A program made the position numbers and the translations under genes. Under the pieces are notes generated by a model. It was given only the letters and a program-made list of their open reading frames with translations, did not search any database and had not been told where the DNA came from. This document shows, piece by piece, positions 30,233 through 38,185 of a stretch of 64,000 nucleotides of DNA; position 1 is the stretch's first letter; each line of letters starts with the position of its first letter. The stretch comes from CAVQBJ01 sp963710725 (lineage in GTDB: Bacteria; Actinomycetota; Thermoleophilia; Solirubrobacterales; Solirubrobacteraceae), in the NCBI GenBank assembly GCA_963710725.1, contig CAVQBJ010000006.1:1-64000 (forward strand), given 5' to 3'.

Positions 30233-32437
30233 ATGAGCTCCGCCGGACAGGCGCAGGACAGGTTGGGAGTCGTCGCGCGCGTCGCGCGCTGGGCGATGCG
30301 GCATCGCCGGACCGTCGTCATCGGCTGGCTCGTCCTGCTGGTCGGATCGCTCGCCGCCTCCGGTGCGGTCGGGACCCGGTTCGCCACCAACTTCTCGCTG
30401 CCGGGCTCGGAGTCTCAGCGTGCCACGGACCTGCTGCGGCGCGACTTCCCGGCGCAGGCCGGCGACTCCGATCAGATCGTCCTCGCCGCGCGCCGGGGCT
30501 CGGTGACCGACGCGGGCGTTCGGGCCCGCGTCGAGTCGATGCTCACCCGGGTGGCCGCGCTGCCCCACGTGACCGGCGTGGTCAGCCCGTACGGTGCCCG
30601 GGGCGCGCGGGCGATCTCGCCGGACGGGCGCGTCGCCTTCGCGACGGTCAACTTCGACGAGCCCGCGAACGTGCTGCCGACGTCTTCCGTCCAGCGCGTG
30701 ATCGACGTGGCGACGGCGGCCGCGACGCCCCAGCTGCAGGTCGCGCTCGGCGGGCAGGCGATCGAGGCGGTGCAGAAGCCGTCGCTCGGGGCGGCCACGG
30801 CCGTCGGGCTGCTCGCGGCGATCATCGTTCTGCTCGTGACCTTCGGCTCGTTCGTGGCGATGGGCCTGCCGATCCTCACGGCACTCCTCGGACTCGGCAC
30901 CGGCATCGGTCTCGCCGGCATCGCCTCCCACGCGATCGACATGCCCAACTTCTCCACCGAGCTCGCCGCCATGATCGGGCTCGGCGTGGGCATCGACTAC
31001 GCGCTCTTCATCGTCACCCGGTTCCGGGAGAACTACCTGGTCGGTGGCGACGTTCAGGATGCGGTGGTGGGCGCGATGGACACGGCCGGCCGGGCGGTCC
31101 TGTTCGCCGGGGCGACGGTGATCATCGCCCTTCTTGGTCAGTTCGCCCTCGGCATCAGCTTCCTCTACGGCCTCGCGGTTGCCTCCGCCCTCGCCGTGCT
31201 CATGACGATGCTCGCCGCGCTCACCGTGCTGCCCGCCTTCCTGTCGCGCATCGGCGAGCGCATCGGCCGGCCTCGTGCGTCCCGCCGCGGCGCGAGCGGC
31301 GCCGACGCGGCGCCGACGGGGTTCTGGGTGCGCTGGTCGGGAGCGATCGAGCGCCATCCGTGGGCGGGCGCGATCGTCGGACTGGCCATCATGCTGCTGC
31401 TCGCCTCGCCGGCGCTGGCGCTGCGTCTCGGCAACAGCGACGCCGGCAACGACCCGGCCGGCCAGACCACCCGCCAGGCCTATGACGTGCTCGCGAAGGG
31501 CTTCGGTCCCGGGTTCAACGGGCCGTTGCTCGTGGTGGCCAGCCTGCCGCGCGCTGCCGATGCCGCCGCGCTGACGACCGTCGCGAGCGCGCTGCGCGCG
31601 ACGCCCGACGTCGTGTCGGTCTCACCGGCCCGCGTCAGCCCGCATGGCCTCACCGCCGTATTCAGCGTGTATCCGCGCTCGGCCCCGCAGGCGCTGGCCA
31701 CGACCCAACTCGTCAGCACCCTGCGCGAGCGCACCCTGCCCCCGCTGGAGGCAAGCAACGGCGTAACGCTCCTCGTCGGCGGGACGAACGCCGTCGCGAT
31801 CGACTTCACCCACGTGCTCGCCTCCAAGCTGCCGCTGTTCGTGGGCCTCGTGGTCCTGCTGTCCGCGCTCCTGCTGCTCATCGTGTTCCGCTCGCTGGTC
31901 ATCCCCGTGCAGGCGGCGCTCATGAACCTGCTCTCGATCGGCGCGTCGCTCGGGGTCGTCGTCGCGATCTTCCAGTGGGGCTGGCTGGGCAGCGTCTTCG
32001 ACGTCAAGGGGGCGCCGATCGAGGCGTTCATCCCCGTCATGCTGTTCGCGATCGTGTTCGGCCTGTCGATGGACTACGAGGTCTTTCTCATCTCCCGGAT
32101 CCATGAGGAGTGGACACGCACGCGTGACGCCCATGAGGCGGTCACTCATGCCCTCGCGTCGACCGGGCGCGTGATCACGGCGGCGGCCACGATCATGATC
32201 TGCGTGTTCCTGTCCTTCGTCGTCGGAGGCCAGCGGGTGGTCGAGCTCTTCGGCCTCAGCCTGGCGAGTGCGGTGTTCCTCGATGCCTTCGTCGTTCGCA
32301 GCCTGCTGCTGCCGTCGGTGCTGCACATCCTCGGGGCGCGCACCTGGGGGCTGCCGGTGTGGCTCGACCGGAGGCTGCCCCACATCGCGATCGATCGCGA
32401 CCTCGGGACCGAGCCGGCGCTCGAGCCGGCGGCCTGA
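30233..32437 (+). CDS. MMPL/RND-family transporter
   Basis: A 734-residue membrane transporter. ATG 30233 follows GAGAAGGG. Two similar halves each have one leading helix, an extracytoplasmic domain and five clustered helices. The first half has WAMRHRRTVVIGWLVLLVGS, then AAMIGLGVGIDYALFIVTRFREN. The second has ERHPWAGAIVGLAIMLL, then VFGLSMDYEVFLISRIHEEW. The GxxxDYALF and SMDYEVFL motifs carry the Asp-Tyr pairs that relay protons in MmpL proteins. Members export lipids or other hydrophobic compounds; the cargo here is unknown. An 8-bp stem (GCCGGCGG/CCGCCGGC) spans the stop codon. Confidence 0.85.
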   Translation: MSSAGQAQDRLGVVARVARWAMRHRRTVVIGWLVLLVGSLAASGAVGTRFATNFSLPGSESQRATDLLRRDFPAQAGDSDQIVLAARRGSVTDAGVRARVESMLTRVAALPHVTGVVSPYGARGARAISPDGRVAFATVNFDEPANVLPTSSVQRVIDVATAAATPQLQVALGGQAIEAVQKPSLGAATAVGLLAAIIVLLVTFGSFVAMGLPILTALLGLGTGIGLAGIASHAIDMPNFSTELAAMIGLGVGIDYALFIVTRFRENYLVGGDVQDAVVGAMDTAGRAVLFAGATVIIALLGQFALGISFLYGLAVASALAVLMTMLAALTVLPAFLSRIGERIGRPRASRRGASGADAAPTGFWVRWSGAIERHPWAGAIVGLAIMLLLASPALALRLGNSDAGNDPAGQTTRQAYDVLAKGFGPGFNGPLLVVASLPRAADAAALTTVASALRATPDVVSVSPARVSPHGLTAVFSVYPRSAPQALATTQLVSTLRERTLPPLEASNGVTLLVGGTNAVAIDFTHVLASKLPLFVGLVVLLSALLLLIVFRSLVIPVQAALMNLLSIGASLGVVVAIFQWGWLGSVFDVKGAPIEAFIPVMLFAIVFGLSMDYEVFLISRIHEEWTRTRDAHEAVTHALASTGRVITAAATIMICVFLSFVVGGQRVVELFGLSLASAVFLDAFVVRSLLLPSVLHILGARTWGLPVWLDRRLPHIAIDRDLGTEPALEPAA

Positions 32438-32478
32438 CCGCCGGCCCACCCCGGCAGCCGGCGTGATTGAATCACGCC

Positions 32479-33222
32479 ATGAGCGACTCGATGGCGGCCG
32501 AGACGATCCGGATCGCCGGGCATGGCGGGGACGAGATCGAGGCGTACCTCGCGCGCCCCTCCGACGGCGGTCCCCGCGGAGGCGTCGTCGTGATCCACCA
32601 CATGCCCGGATACGACCGCGCGACCAAGGAGATCGTCCGGCGCTTCGCCGAGCTCGGCTACGACGCGATCTGCCCGAACCTCTACTGGCGCGAGGCGCCG
32701 GGAGCGGCCCCGGACGACGCTGCGGCCACGGCGCGGGCACAGGGCGGCGTCCCCGACGAACGGCTCATCGGCGACGTCGGAGGTGCCGCCGCGCATCTGC
32801 GCTCGCTGGCGACGTCGAACGCGAAGGTCGGCGTGATCGGCTACTGCTCGGGCGGACGCCAGTCCGTGCTCGCGGCGTGCAACCTCGACCTCGATGCGGC
32901 CGTCGACTGCTACGGCGCGTTCGTCGTCGGGACGCCGCCGGAGGGCTTCCCGCTCAAGGTGCGCAACCTCGTCGATCAGCTGCCCAACCTGCGCGCGCCG
33001 CTGCTCGGCCTGTTCGGAAACGAGGACTCCTACCCGTCGCCCGAGCAGGTCGAGGAGCTCGACCAGATCCTCACCGCCCACCACAAGCCGCACGAATTCC
33101 ACCGCTACGACGATGCCGGCCACGCGTTCTTCGCGGTCGACCGCCCGTCGTACCGCGTTGCCGCCGCGACCGACGGCTGGGAGCGGATCGCGGCGTTCTA
33201 TCAGACCGAGCTCGGAGGCTGA
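32479..33222 (+). CDS. Dienelactone hydrolase family protein
   Basis: A 247-residue alpha/beta hydrolase. The nucleophile elbow is GYCSGG with Cys at residue 123. The acid is Asp in FGNEDSYPS (183) and the His is in YDDAGHAFF (215). This is the Cys-Asp-His triad of dienelactone hydrolases, which open cyclic enol-lactones in chlorocatechol-type pathways. No such pathway is encoded nearby, so a general esterase role is more likely. ATG 32479 was preferred to the in-frame TTG at 32467. It is followed 2 bp later by a DUF6295 gene, suggesting one mRNA. Confidence 0.85.
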   Translation: MSDSMAAETIRIAGHGGDEIEAYLARPSDGGPRGGVVVIHHMPGYDRATKEIVRRFAELGYDAICPNLYWREAPGAAPDDAAATARAQGGVPDERLIGDVGGAAAHLRSLATSNAKVGVIGYCSGGRQSVLAACNLDLDAAVDCYGAFVVGTPPEGFPLKVRNLVDQLPNLRAPLLGLFGNEDSYPSPEQVEELDQILTAHHKPHEFHRYDDAGHAFFAVDRPSYRVAAATDGWERIAAFYQTELGG

Positions 33223-33224
33223 GC

Positions 33225-33491
33225 ATGTGCACCTATGCAACCGTGAAGACGGCGATCGAGGGCAGCGCGAAGGGCCCCGACAGCAGCTGGTTCGCCGTGA
33301 CCGACGGCACCGTCTACTTCGACCATCCCGTCCATGCGATGGCGGAGCACACACTCAACATCGACTTCGCCGACCCGGCACGTGGACCCTCGGCGCGCGT
33401 CGCCGTCGAGCTGACCGCCGCGTCGGCGCGAGAGCTCGTCGCGGCGATCGAGGCGGCGCTGCGGTCGGCGCCGGTCGAGCTGACCGCCTGA
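33225..33491 (+). CDS. DUF6295 family protein
   Basis: An 88-residue protein with the family phrases MCTYATVKTAIEGSAKG, WFAVTDGTVYFDHPVHA and AEHTLNIDFADPARGPSARVAVEL. The function is unknown. Conserved His residues (DHPVHAMAEH) and the lone early Cys could bind a metal. It begins 2 bp after the hydrolase stop, with CGGAGG inside the end of that gene as ribosome site, so the two are probably one operon. Confidence 0.8.
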   Translation: MCTYATVKTAIEGSAKGPDSSWFAVTDGTVYFDHPVHAMAEHTLNIDFADPARGPSARVAVELTAASARELVAAIEAALRSAPVELTA

Positions 33492-33507
33492 GTCCGGTCG
33501 GCGCGGA

Positions 33508-33699
33508 GTGCCGCCGCAGAACCCGCTCACTCGTCTCGAGCAGGTCGCGCTCGACCTCGGGCGCTTCGCCGACGAACTCGAGGCGACCACCGACCTGCAA
33601 GCGACGGTCCTGCGCTACTGGCAGGCCGAGCTGCTCGACGTCGCGGCCACGCTCGCCCGCGCCGGGAGCGCCGAGCACGGTGGGGCGCCGGCTCCGTGA
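33508..33699 (+). CDS. Small hypothetical protein
   Basis: A 63-residue helical protein (RLEQVALDLGRFADELEATT, AELLDVAATLARAG). The GTG start at 33508 is 16 bp after the DUF6295 gene on the same strand. No family is recognised. The stop lies 4 bp from the stop of the convergent flavoprotein gene. Confidence 0.5.
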   Translation: MPPQNPLTRLEQVALDLGRFADELEATTDLQATVLRYWQAELLDVAATLARAGSAEHGGAPAP

Positions 33700-33703
33700 G
33701 TCG

Positions 33704-34840
33704 TCAGCCGACGGTCGCCTGGTCGCGGCGATCCAGGTAGGGCGCGAGATAGGTGGCGACGATCTTCGTCGGCGGCGTCCACGTCGGCTCCGTCGTGACC
33801 TGGGAGCTGAAGCCCTGGCCGCCGGTGATCCGCGCGGTCAGGTATCGCGGCTCGCGACCGGTGAGCAGGATCCCACGGATCTCGGGCTGGAAGGGCTTGG
33901 GCGTCAGGGGGACTCCGGCGAGCGCGGCGATCGACTGCGCCGCCGCGTCGGCCTGCTGGGCCGCGATGCCGCCCTGCTTGACGACGAAGTCCGTGGCGTC
34001 ACCGGCGGCGTAAACGCGCTCGACGCCGCGCACCTGGCTGTGCACGTCCACGGGGATGAAGCCGTGCTCGGCCGACGGCAGTCCGCGGACCGCGGGACCG
34101 AACAGCTCGGGCAGGGCGATCACGCGATCGGCTTCGATCGTGCGGTCGCCGGGATGGATGACCACATGCCCCGGCTCGGACACCTGGGCGTAGGCCGAGG
34201 TGATCGTGGCGACACCGGCATCGCGGAGCAGCGCGGCGACGGCGTCGCTGGCCGCGTCGCCGAAGATCGCCAGCGGACTGTCCTCGGGCGTGACGATGGT
34301 CACGGTCAGCTCCACGTTCATGTCGTAGGCCCGGTGGGCGATCATCAGCGCGAGCTCATAGATCGGGAATGGCCAGCCCATCCGCGCCGGCGCGACGAAC
34401 GCGACGCTGTGCACGTAGCCGCCCTCGACGTCCTGGACGATGCCGTGCAGCAACGAGTCCATCCGGCGGTCGTCGATGGTGATGGCGTGCGCGAACGGCG
34501 GTCGCATGCGCGCTCCGAGCGCGAGCACGAGGGCGTCGTAGGGCAGCTCGGACCCTTGGGCGGTGTGCGCCGTGCGCTTCGCCGGATCGACCCAGCTGAA
34601 CTCGTCGACGATCAGCTCGGCTCCGACGTCGCTTGCGATCTCGGCGAGCGGATAGTGGTGAGCCTGCGCGTAGGCGAATGGCTCGCGTACCGTCATCGGC
34701 CGGTAGGTGAACTCGGGATTGGGCGCCACCAGCGTCAGGCTGACGCGATCGGAGGCGAGGTCTCGGAGCGCCAGCGCCGCCTCCAGCGCGCCGACGGATC
34801 CGCCGGCGATCACGACCTTGAATGGGTGTTCGTTGCTCAT
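33704..34840 (-). CDS. NDH-2/SQR-like FAD-dependent oxidoreductase
   Basis: A 378-residue flavoprotein of the pyridine-nucleotide-disulfide family. It has the dinucleotide motif VVIAGGSVGALEAALAL at the N-terminus, then FTYRPMTVREPFAYAQ and YDALVLALGARMRPPF. The second FAD motif is VERVYAAGDATDFVVKQGGIAAQQADAAA. The cysteine pair that defines sulfide:quinone reductases is missing, so it is probably not an SQR. An NDH-2-like or unidentified quinone/NAD(P)H reductase is more likely. It shares the layout of the second flavoprotein at 40977 and sits, like it, beside stress-protein genes. A dyad operator lies upstream. Confidence 0.8.
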   Translation of the reverse strand: MSNEHPFKVVIAGGSVGALEAALALRDLASDRVSLTLVAPNPEFTYRPMTVREPFAYAQAHHYPLAEIASDVGAELIVDEFSWVDPAKRTAHTAQGSELPYDALVLALGARMRPPFAHAITIDDRRMDSLLHGIVQDVEGGYVHSVAFVAPARMGWPFPIYELALMIAHRAYDMNVELTVTIVTPEDSPLAIFGDAASDAVAALLRDAGVATITSAYAQVSEPGHVVIHPGDRTIEADRVIALPELFGPAVRGLPSAEHGFIPVDVHSQVRGVERVYAAGDATDFVVKQGGIAAQQADAAAQSIAALAGVPLTPKPFQPEIRGILLTGREPRYLTARITGGQGFSSQVTTEPTWTPPTKIVATYLAPYLDRRDQATVG

Positions 34841-34896
34841 GGGTCAACCATGCCTTCGTCGGAGCCGTTCGGCAGCCGAGCATATCCACCGTGGCC

Positions 34897-34915
34897 CTCG
34901 GTGGAAACTACCGAG
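34897..34915. promoter_or_regulatory. Operator-like dyad in the divergent flavoprotein/regulator region
   Basis: CTCGGT and ACCGAG flank the 7-bp spacer GGAAACT, 57 bp upstream of the flavoprotein start. The box GTGGAAAC in it (34901) recurs at 34971. GTGGAAAACCCGCA occurs at 43383 upstream of the GNAT gene. A shared regulator is possible. Confidence 0.4.
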
Positions 34916-35043
34916 CGAGACGCCAGTCGTCGTCGGCCGGCGGGCCGACGACCGTCGGCGGTGGCCATCCGTGGAAACCCGCATCGACAAGCGCGGTTCG
35001 CCCCGGATCGGGTCGCCGCCACCATCGATAGGCTTGCCAGTTC

Positions 35044-35727
35044 ATGGCCGTCGATGACGCCGCGCAGAAGAGCGACGCCACGGGACGGGGTCCCGGCGAG
35101 ATACGGATCGTGATCGCCGACGATCACGCGGTGGTGCGCAGCGGGCTGCGCCTGCTGCTCGACACCGAGGACGACTTCGAGGTCGTCGCCGAGGCGGGCG
35201 ACGTCGATGCCGCCCGTCGCTACGTGCGCGGACATCGTCCCGCCGTGCTCGTGCTCGACCTCAACATGCCGGGCGGCTCGAGCCTCGAGGCGATCCCCGC
35301 GATCCGGGCCGAGTCGCCGGACACACACATCGTCGTGCTCACGATGCAGGAGGAGCCGGCGTTCGCCCGGCAGGCGCTCAGCGCCGGAGCGTCGGGCTAT
35401 GTGCTCAAGGAGGCGGCCGACGGCGAGCTCGTTGAGGCGGTCCGCCGCGCGGCGGCGAGCGAGACCTACCTGAACCCATCGCTCGGTGCACGCATCGCGC
35501 GCGAGCCACCCCCCGGTCCACCCGACGACCTGTCCGAGCGTGAGGTCGAGGTCCTGCGGCTCATCGCGCTCGGCCACACCAATGCCGAGATCGCCGAGCA
35601 GCTGTACCTGTCGGTGCGCACGGTGGAAACCCATCGCGCGCACATCCAGCAGAAGCTGCGCGTGTCCTCGCGCGCCGAGCTCGTGCGCTACGCGCTGCAG
35701 CGGGGCCTCGTCACCGGCGAGCAGTAG
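35044..35727 (+). CDS. NarL/DosR-type response regulator
   Basis: A 227-residue response regulator. The receiver domain (~20-140) has the acidic pocket IADDH, the phosphoacceptor Asp72 in LVLDLNMPGG, and the Thr and Lys positions in VLTMQEE and YVLKEAADG. The C-terminal LuxR helix-turn-helix is LSEREVEVLRLIALGHTNAEIAEQLYLSVRTVETHRAHIQQKL. It is closely similar to the second regulator at 37481. The likely kinase is the DevS-like protein at 38128-39750. It is divergent from the flavoprotein gene and heads a run of stress-protein genes. Confidence 0.9.
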   Translation: MAVDDAAQKSDATGRGPGEIRIVIADDHAVVRSGLRLLLDTEDDFEVVAEAGDVDAARRYVRGHRPAVLVLDLNMPGGSSLEAIPAIRAESPDTHIVVLTMQEEPAFARQALSAGASGYVLKEAADGELVEAVRRAAASETYLNPSLGARIAREPPPGPPDDLSEREVEVLRLIALGHTNAEIAEQLYLSVRTVETHRAHIQQKLRVSSRAELVRYALQRGLVTGEQ

Positions 35728-35852
35728 ACGCGCGCCCGGCTGGCGCTTCGAAGCCGTGGATTTCCGCGGCAGCGTCGGTAGCTATTCGGGATGGATAGCT
35801 GGCCGCCCGCCGCGTACGCTCGCGACCAAGCGATCCGAGGAGAGTGCTCGTC

Positions 35853-36767
35853 ATGTTTCGCCGCGTCATCATCGGGGTCGACGGTCGGCCCAACGGCCGC
35901 GATGCGGTCATGCTCGGTCTTCACCTCGTCGATCACGACGGGCGGATCGCGCTCGCCCACGTCTGCTCGGGCGAGCGTGTGCCGGCACGCGGCTCCAACC
36001 TCGAGTTCGATCGCGTGCAACGTGAGGAGTCCGAGGCGCTGCTCGCGCGCGAGCGGGACGCGCTCGGCGTCGAGGCCGATCTGCTGACCGTGAGCGACCC
36101 GGCCGTCGGCCGGGGGCTCCACCGCCTCGCCACCGAACGGGAGGCCGATCTGCTCGTCGTCGGCTGCAGCCATCGCGGGACGGCCGGGCGCGTCATGCTC
36201 GGCGACGACGCCCGCGGCGCGCTCACCGAGTCGCCCTGCGCCGTTGCCGTCGCGCCTGCCGGCTACGCGCGCTCGGCGCGGCCGTTCGGGACCGTCGGGG
36301 TGGCGTACGACATGTCGGCGCAGAGCCGCATGGCACTGACCGTCGCGCGTGGTCTGGCGGTTCGCGAGCACGCGTCCGTCCGGGCCCTGCGCGTCCTCGG
36401 CTATCCGGTCACCCCCTACATGAGCGAGGCGCCCTCGATGTGGAAGGAGTCAAGCGAGGCCGAGCTGAAGGCTGCACGCCAGGCGCTCGACCTGCCCGCG
36501 GACGTCGACGGGGACGTCGTCATGGGTCGAGTTCAGGACGAGCTCGAGACGTTCAGCGGGCAGGTCGATGCTCTCGTCGTCGGTTCGCGCGATCGCGGGC
36601 CGGTGCGGCGGGCGGTTCTCGGCAGCACGGCGCAGCACCTCGCTCGACACGCCCGCTGTCCGCTCATCGTCGTGGCCCACGGCGTTCCGGAGTCCCTTGC
36701 GGCGGCCGGCCCCGACGCGGCGGCGCCTCGAGGCGGCCGCGTGGCCGGCGGCAGCCGAAACCAGTAG
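35853..36767 (+). CDS. Tandem universal stress protein (UspA x2)
   Basis: A 304-residue protein with two Usp domains. The first starts FRRVIIGVDGRPNGRDAVML and has LLVVGCSHRGTAGRVMLGDD. The second starts VGVAYDMSAQSRMALTVARGL and ends LVVGSRDRGPVRRAVLGSTA followed by HLARHARCPLIVV. The G-x-x-x-x-G...GS pattern in the second half is the ATP-binding form. Tandem Usps of this kind belong to hypoxia/dormancy regulons in mycobacteria. ATG 35853 follows GAGGAGAG. It is one of four in the window. Confidence 0.85.
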   Translation: MFRRVIIGVDGRPNGRDAVMLGLHLVDHDGRIALAHVCSGERVPARGSNLEFDRVQREESEALLARERDALGVEADLLTVSDPAVGRGLHRLATEREADLLVVGCSHRGTAGRVMLGDDARGALTESPCAVAVAPAGYARSARPFGTVGVAYDMSAQSRMALTVARGLAVREHASVRALRVLGYPVTPYMSEAPSMWKESSEAELKAARQALDLPADVDGDVVMGRVQDELETFSGQVDALVVGSRDRGPVRRAVLGSTAQHLARHARCPLIVVAHGVPESLAAAGPDAAAPRGGRVAGGSRNQ

Positions 36768-36853
36768 TTCGCCACAGTCAGCGCCGCGGTGCGAGCACCG
36801 ATGGCACCACGGCGGCCACCTGATCCAATCTCGCCAACGCGAAGGAGGCGAAG

Positions 36854-37084
36854 GTGCTCGCTGGCTCGACAATGACACGGCCCCTCCCCGGCGACTGGCT
36901 CGAGGTCAGCGGTCCCCCCGGAGTCTCCCGGCGGCGCGGCCAGATCCTCGAGGTGCTCGGCTCCGCCGGCCACGTGCACTATCGCGTGCGCTGGGACGAG
37001 GAGCACGAATCGCTGTTCTATCCCACCGATGGCGCGACGATCATCGCGCACGGCGGGCGCGATCGCACCGAGTTGCGGCAATGA
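36854..37084 (+). CDS. DUF1918 protein
   Basis: A 76-residue protein of the DUF1918 type. It has GDWLEVSGPPGVSRRRGQILEVLG, HVHYRVRWDEEHESLFYPTDGATII, an SH3-like small barrel. The family is common in actinobacteria and its function is unknown; many members lie near stress genes as here. GTG 36854 is preferred because AAGGAGG lies 6 nt upstream; ATG 36872 is an alternative. Its stop overlaps the next gene as ATGA. Confidence 0.8.
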   Translation: MLAGSTMTRPLPGDWLEVSGPPGVSRRRGQILEVLGSAGHVHYRVRWDEEHESLFYPTDGATIIAHGGRDRTELRQ

Positions 37085-37344
37085 TCAGGCGGCTGGCAAA
37101 GGCGGGCGAGGGGGCGCGCGAGCGTGCCGCCCGGCCAATCGCCGCCGCCGACGCTCCGGCGGCCACACCCCGCTACTTCACCGATGGGGTGAATCTCTAC
37201 CGGATCGTGTGCTGGCTGCGCCGCCCGGTCGAGCCGCACTTCGCCGAGCTCGAGGACTGCCGGTCGCTCGACTGCACGCTCGTGTCCAGCGAGGACCTGG
37301 TGCGCCTGGCGCTGCGGCCGGTCTCGATCAGGCACACCGGGTAG
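37081..37344 (+). CDS. Small hypothetical protein coupled to DUF1918
   Basis: An 87-residue protein whose ATG overlaps the DUF1918 stop by 4 bp (ATGA), so translation is coupled. The N-terminal ~30 residues are basic and disordered. The rest, YFTDGVNLYRIVCWLRRPVE and on through VEPHFAELEDCRSLDCTLVS, is compact with three cysteines. Phrases like TDGVNLYRIV and LEDCRSLD are common in small actinobacterial proteins of unknown role. Confidence 0.65.
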   Translation: MIRRLAKAGEGARERAARPIAAADAPAATPRYFTDGVNLYRIVCWLRRPVEPHFAELEDCRSLDCTLVSSEDLVRLALRPVSIRHTG

Positions 37345-37480
37345 GAGCGCGGCGGCCGGCGTCGCCTCCGACCGTAGAAAGCGCGGCGCCATCGTTGTGG
37401 GGAAGCGCGGATGGAGCGACCTTCGGCGGGGCGTACCTTAGTGCACGACCGTTTTCGTCCGCCGAAACGGAGATGAGAGG

Positions 37481-38185
37481 ATGGAGTACGCCCCGTTGTA
37501 TGCCCTTCCGGGCGCTGCTGTGGATTCAAACCGCGATCCGGCGATCCGGGTCGTGCTCGCCGACGACCACGCCTTCCTGCGTCGCAGCCTGCGATTGCTC
37601 CTCGACGGTGAGCCGGGGTTCGATGTCGTCGGAGAAGCCGGCAACATCCACAGCATGCAGCGCCACGTGCGCGGTCATCGCCCGCACGTCCTCGTCCTCG
37701 ACGTGAGCATGCCCGGAGGGTCGGTCCTGACGGCCATTCGCGAGCTGCGCGCTGAGGCGCCCGAGATGTCGATCGTCGTCACGACGATGATCGACGACCC
37801 GCGCTTCGCCCACGAGGCGCTCGCCGCCGGGGCCAGCGGCTATGTGCTCAAGGACTCGGCCGACCGGGACCTGCCCGAGGCGATCCGGAGCGCCGCCGCC
37901 GGCGAGAGCTTCGTGACGCCGCGGGTGGCCTCGACGCTCGCGGTCTACGCGAACGGCGGTCAGGACGCGCTGAGCGACCGCGAGGTCGACGTCCTGCGGC
38001 TCATCGCCCTCGGCCACACGAACGCCGAGATCGCCGGTCTGCTGCTGATCTCGGTTCGCACCGTCGAGTCCCACCGCGCTCACATACACCGCAAGCTGGG
38101 ACTGGCGACACGCGCCGAGCTCGTTCGTTACGCGCTCAGGCGGGGCCTTCTCGCGGCGCCGGCGCCTGCGGATGTCGAGGGCTGA
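37481..38185 (+). CDS. NarL/DosR-type response regulator
   Basis: A 234-residue paralogue of the regulator at 35044. The receiver has LADDHAFLRRSLRLLLD, Asp74 in LVLDVSMPGG, and VVTTMIDD and YVLKDSADR around the active site. The LuxR domain is LSDREVDVLRLIALGHTNAEIAGLLLISVRTVESHRAHIHRKL. Its last 58 bp overlap the 3' end of the convergent histidine kinase gene, so antisense interference is possible. An imperfect hairpin (CCGTTTTCG/CGAAACGG) lies just before the GAGAGG ribosome site. Confidence 0.9.
   Translation: MEYAPLYALPGAAVDSNRDPAIRVVLADDHAFLRRSLRLLLDGEPGFDVVGEAGNIHSMQRHVRGHRPHVLVLDVSMPGGSVLTAIRELRAEAPEMSIVVTTMIDDPRFAHEALAAGASGYVLKDSADRDLPEAIRSAAAGESFVTPRVASTLAVYANGGQDALSDREVDVLRLIALGHTNAEIAGLLLISVRTVESHRAHIHRKLGLATRAELVRYALRRGLLAAPAPADVEG

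Noticed and set aside
29900..31357. Long minus-strand open frame opposite the MMPL gene
   Set aside because: It is very Arg/Gly/Asp-rich, has no domain, and lies opposite a clear transporter gene; a GC-codon shadow.
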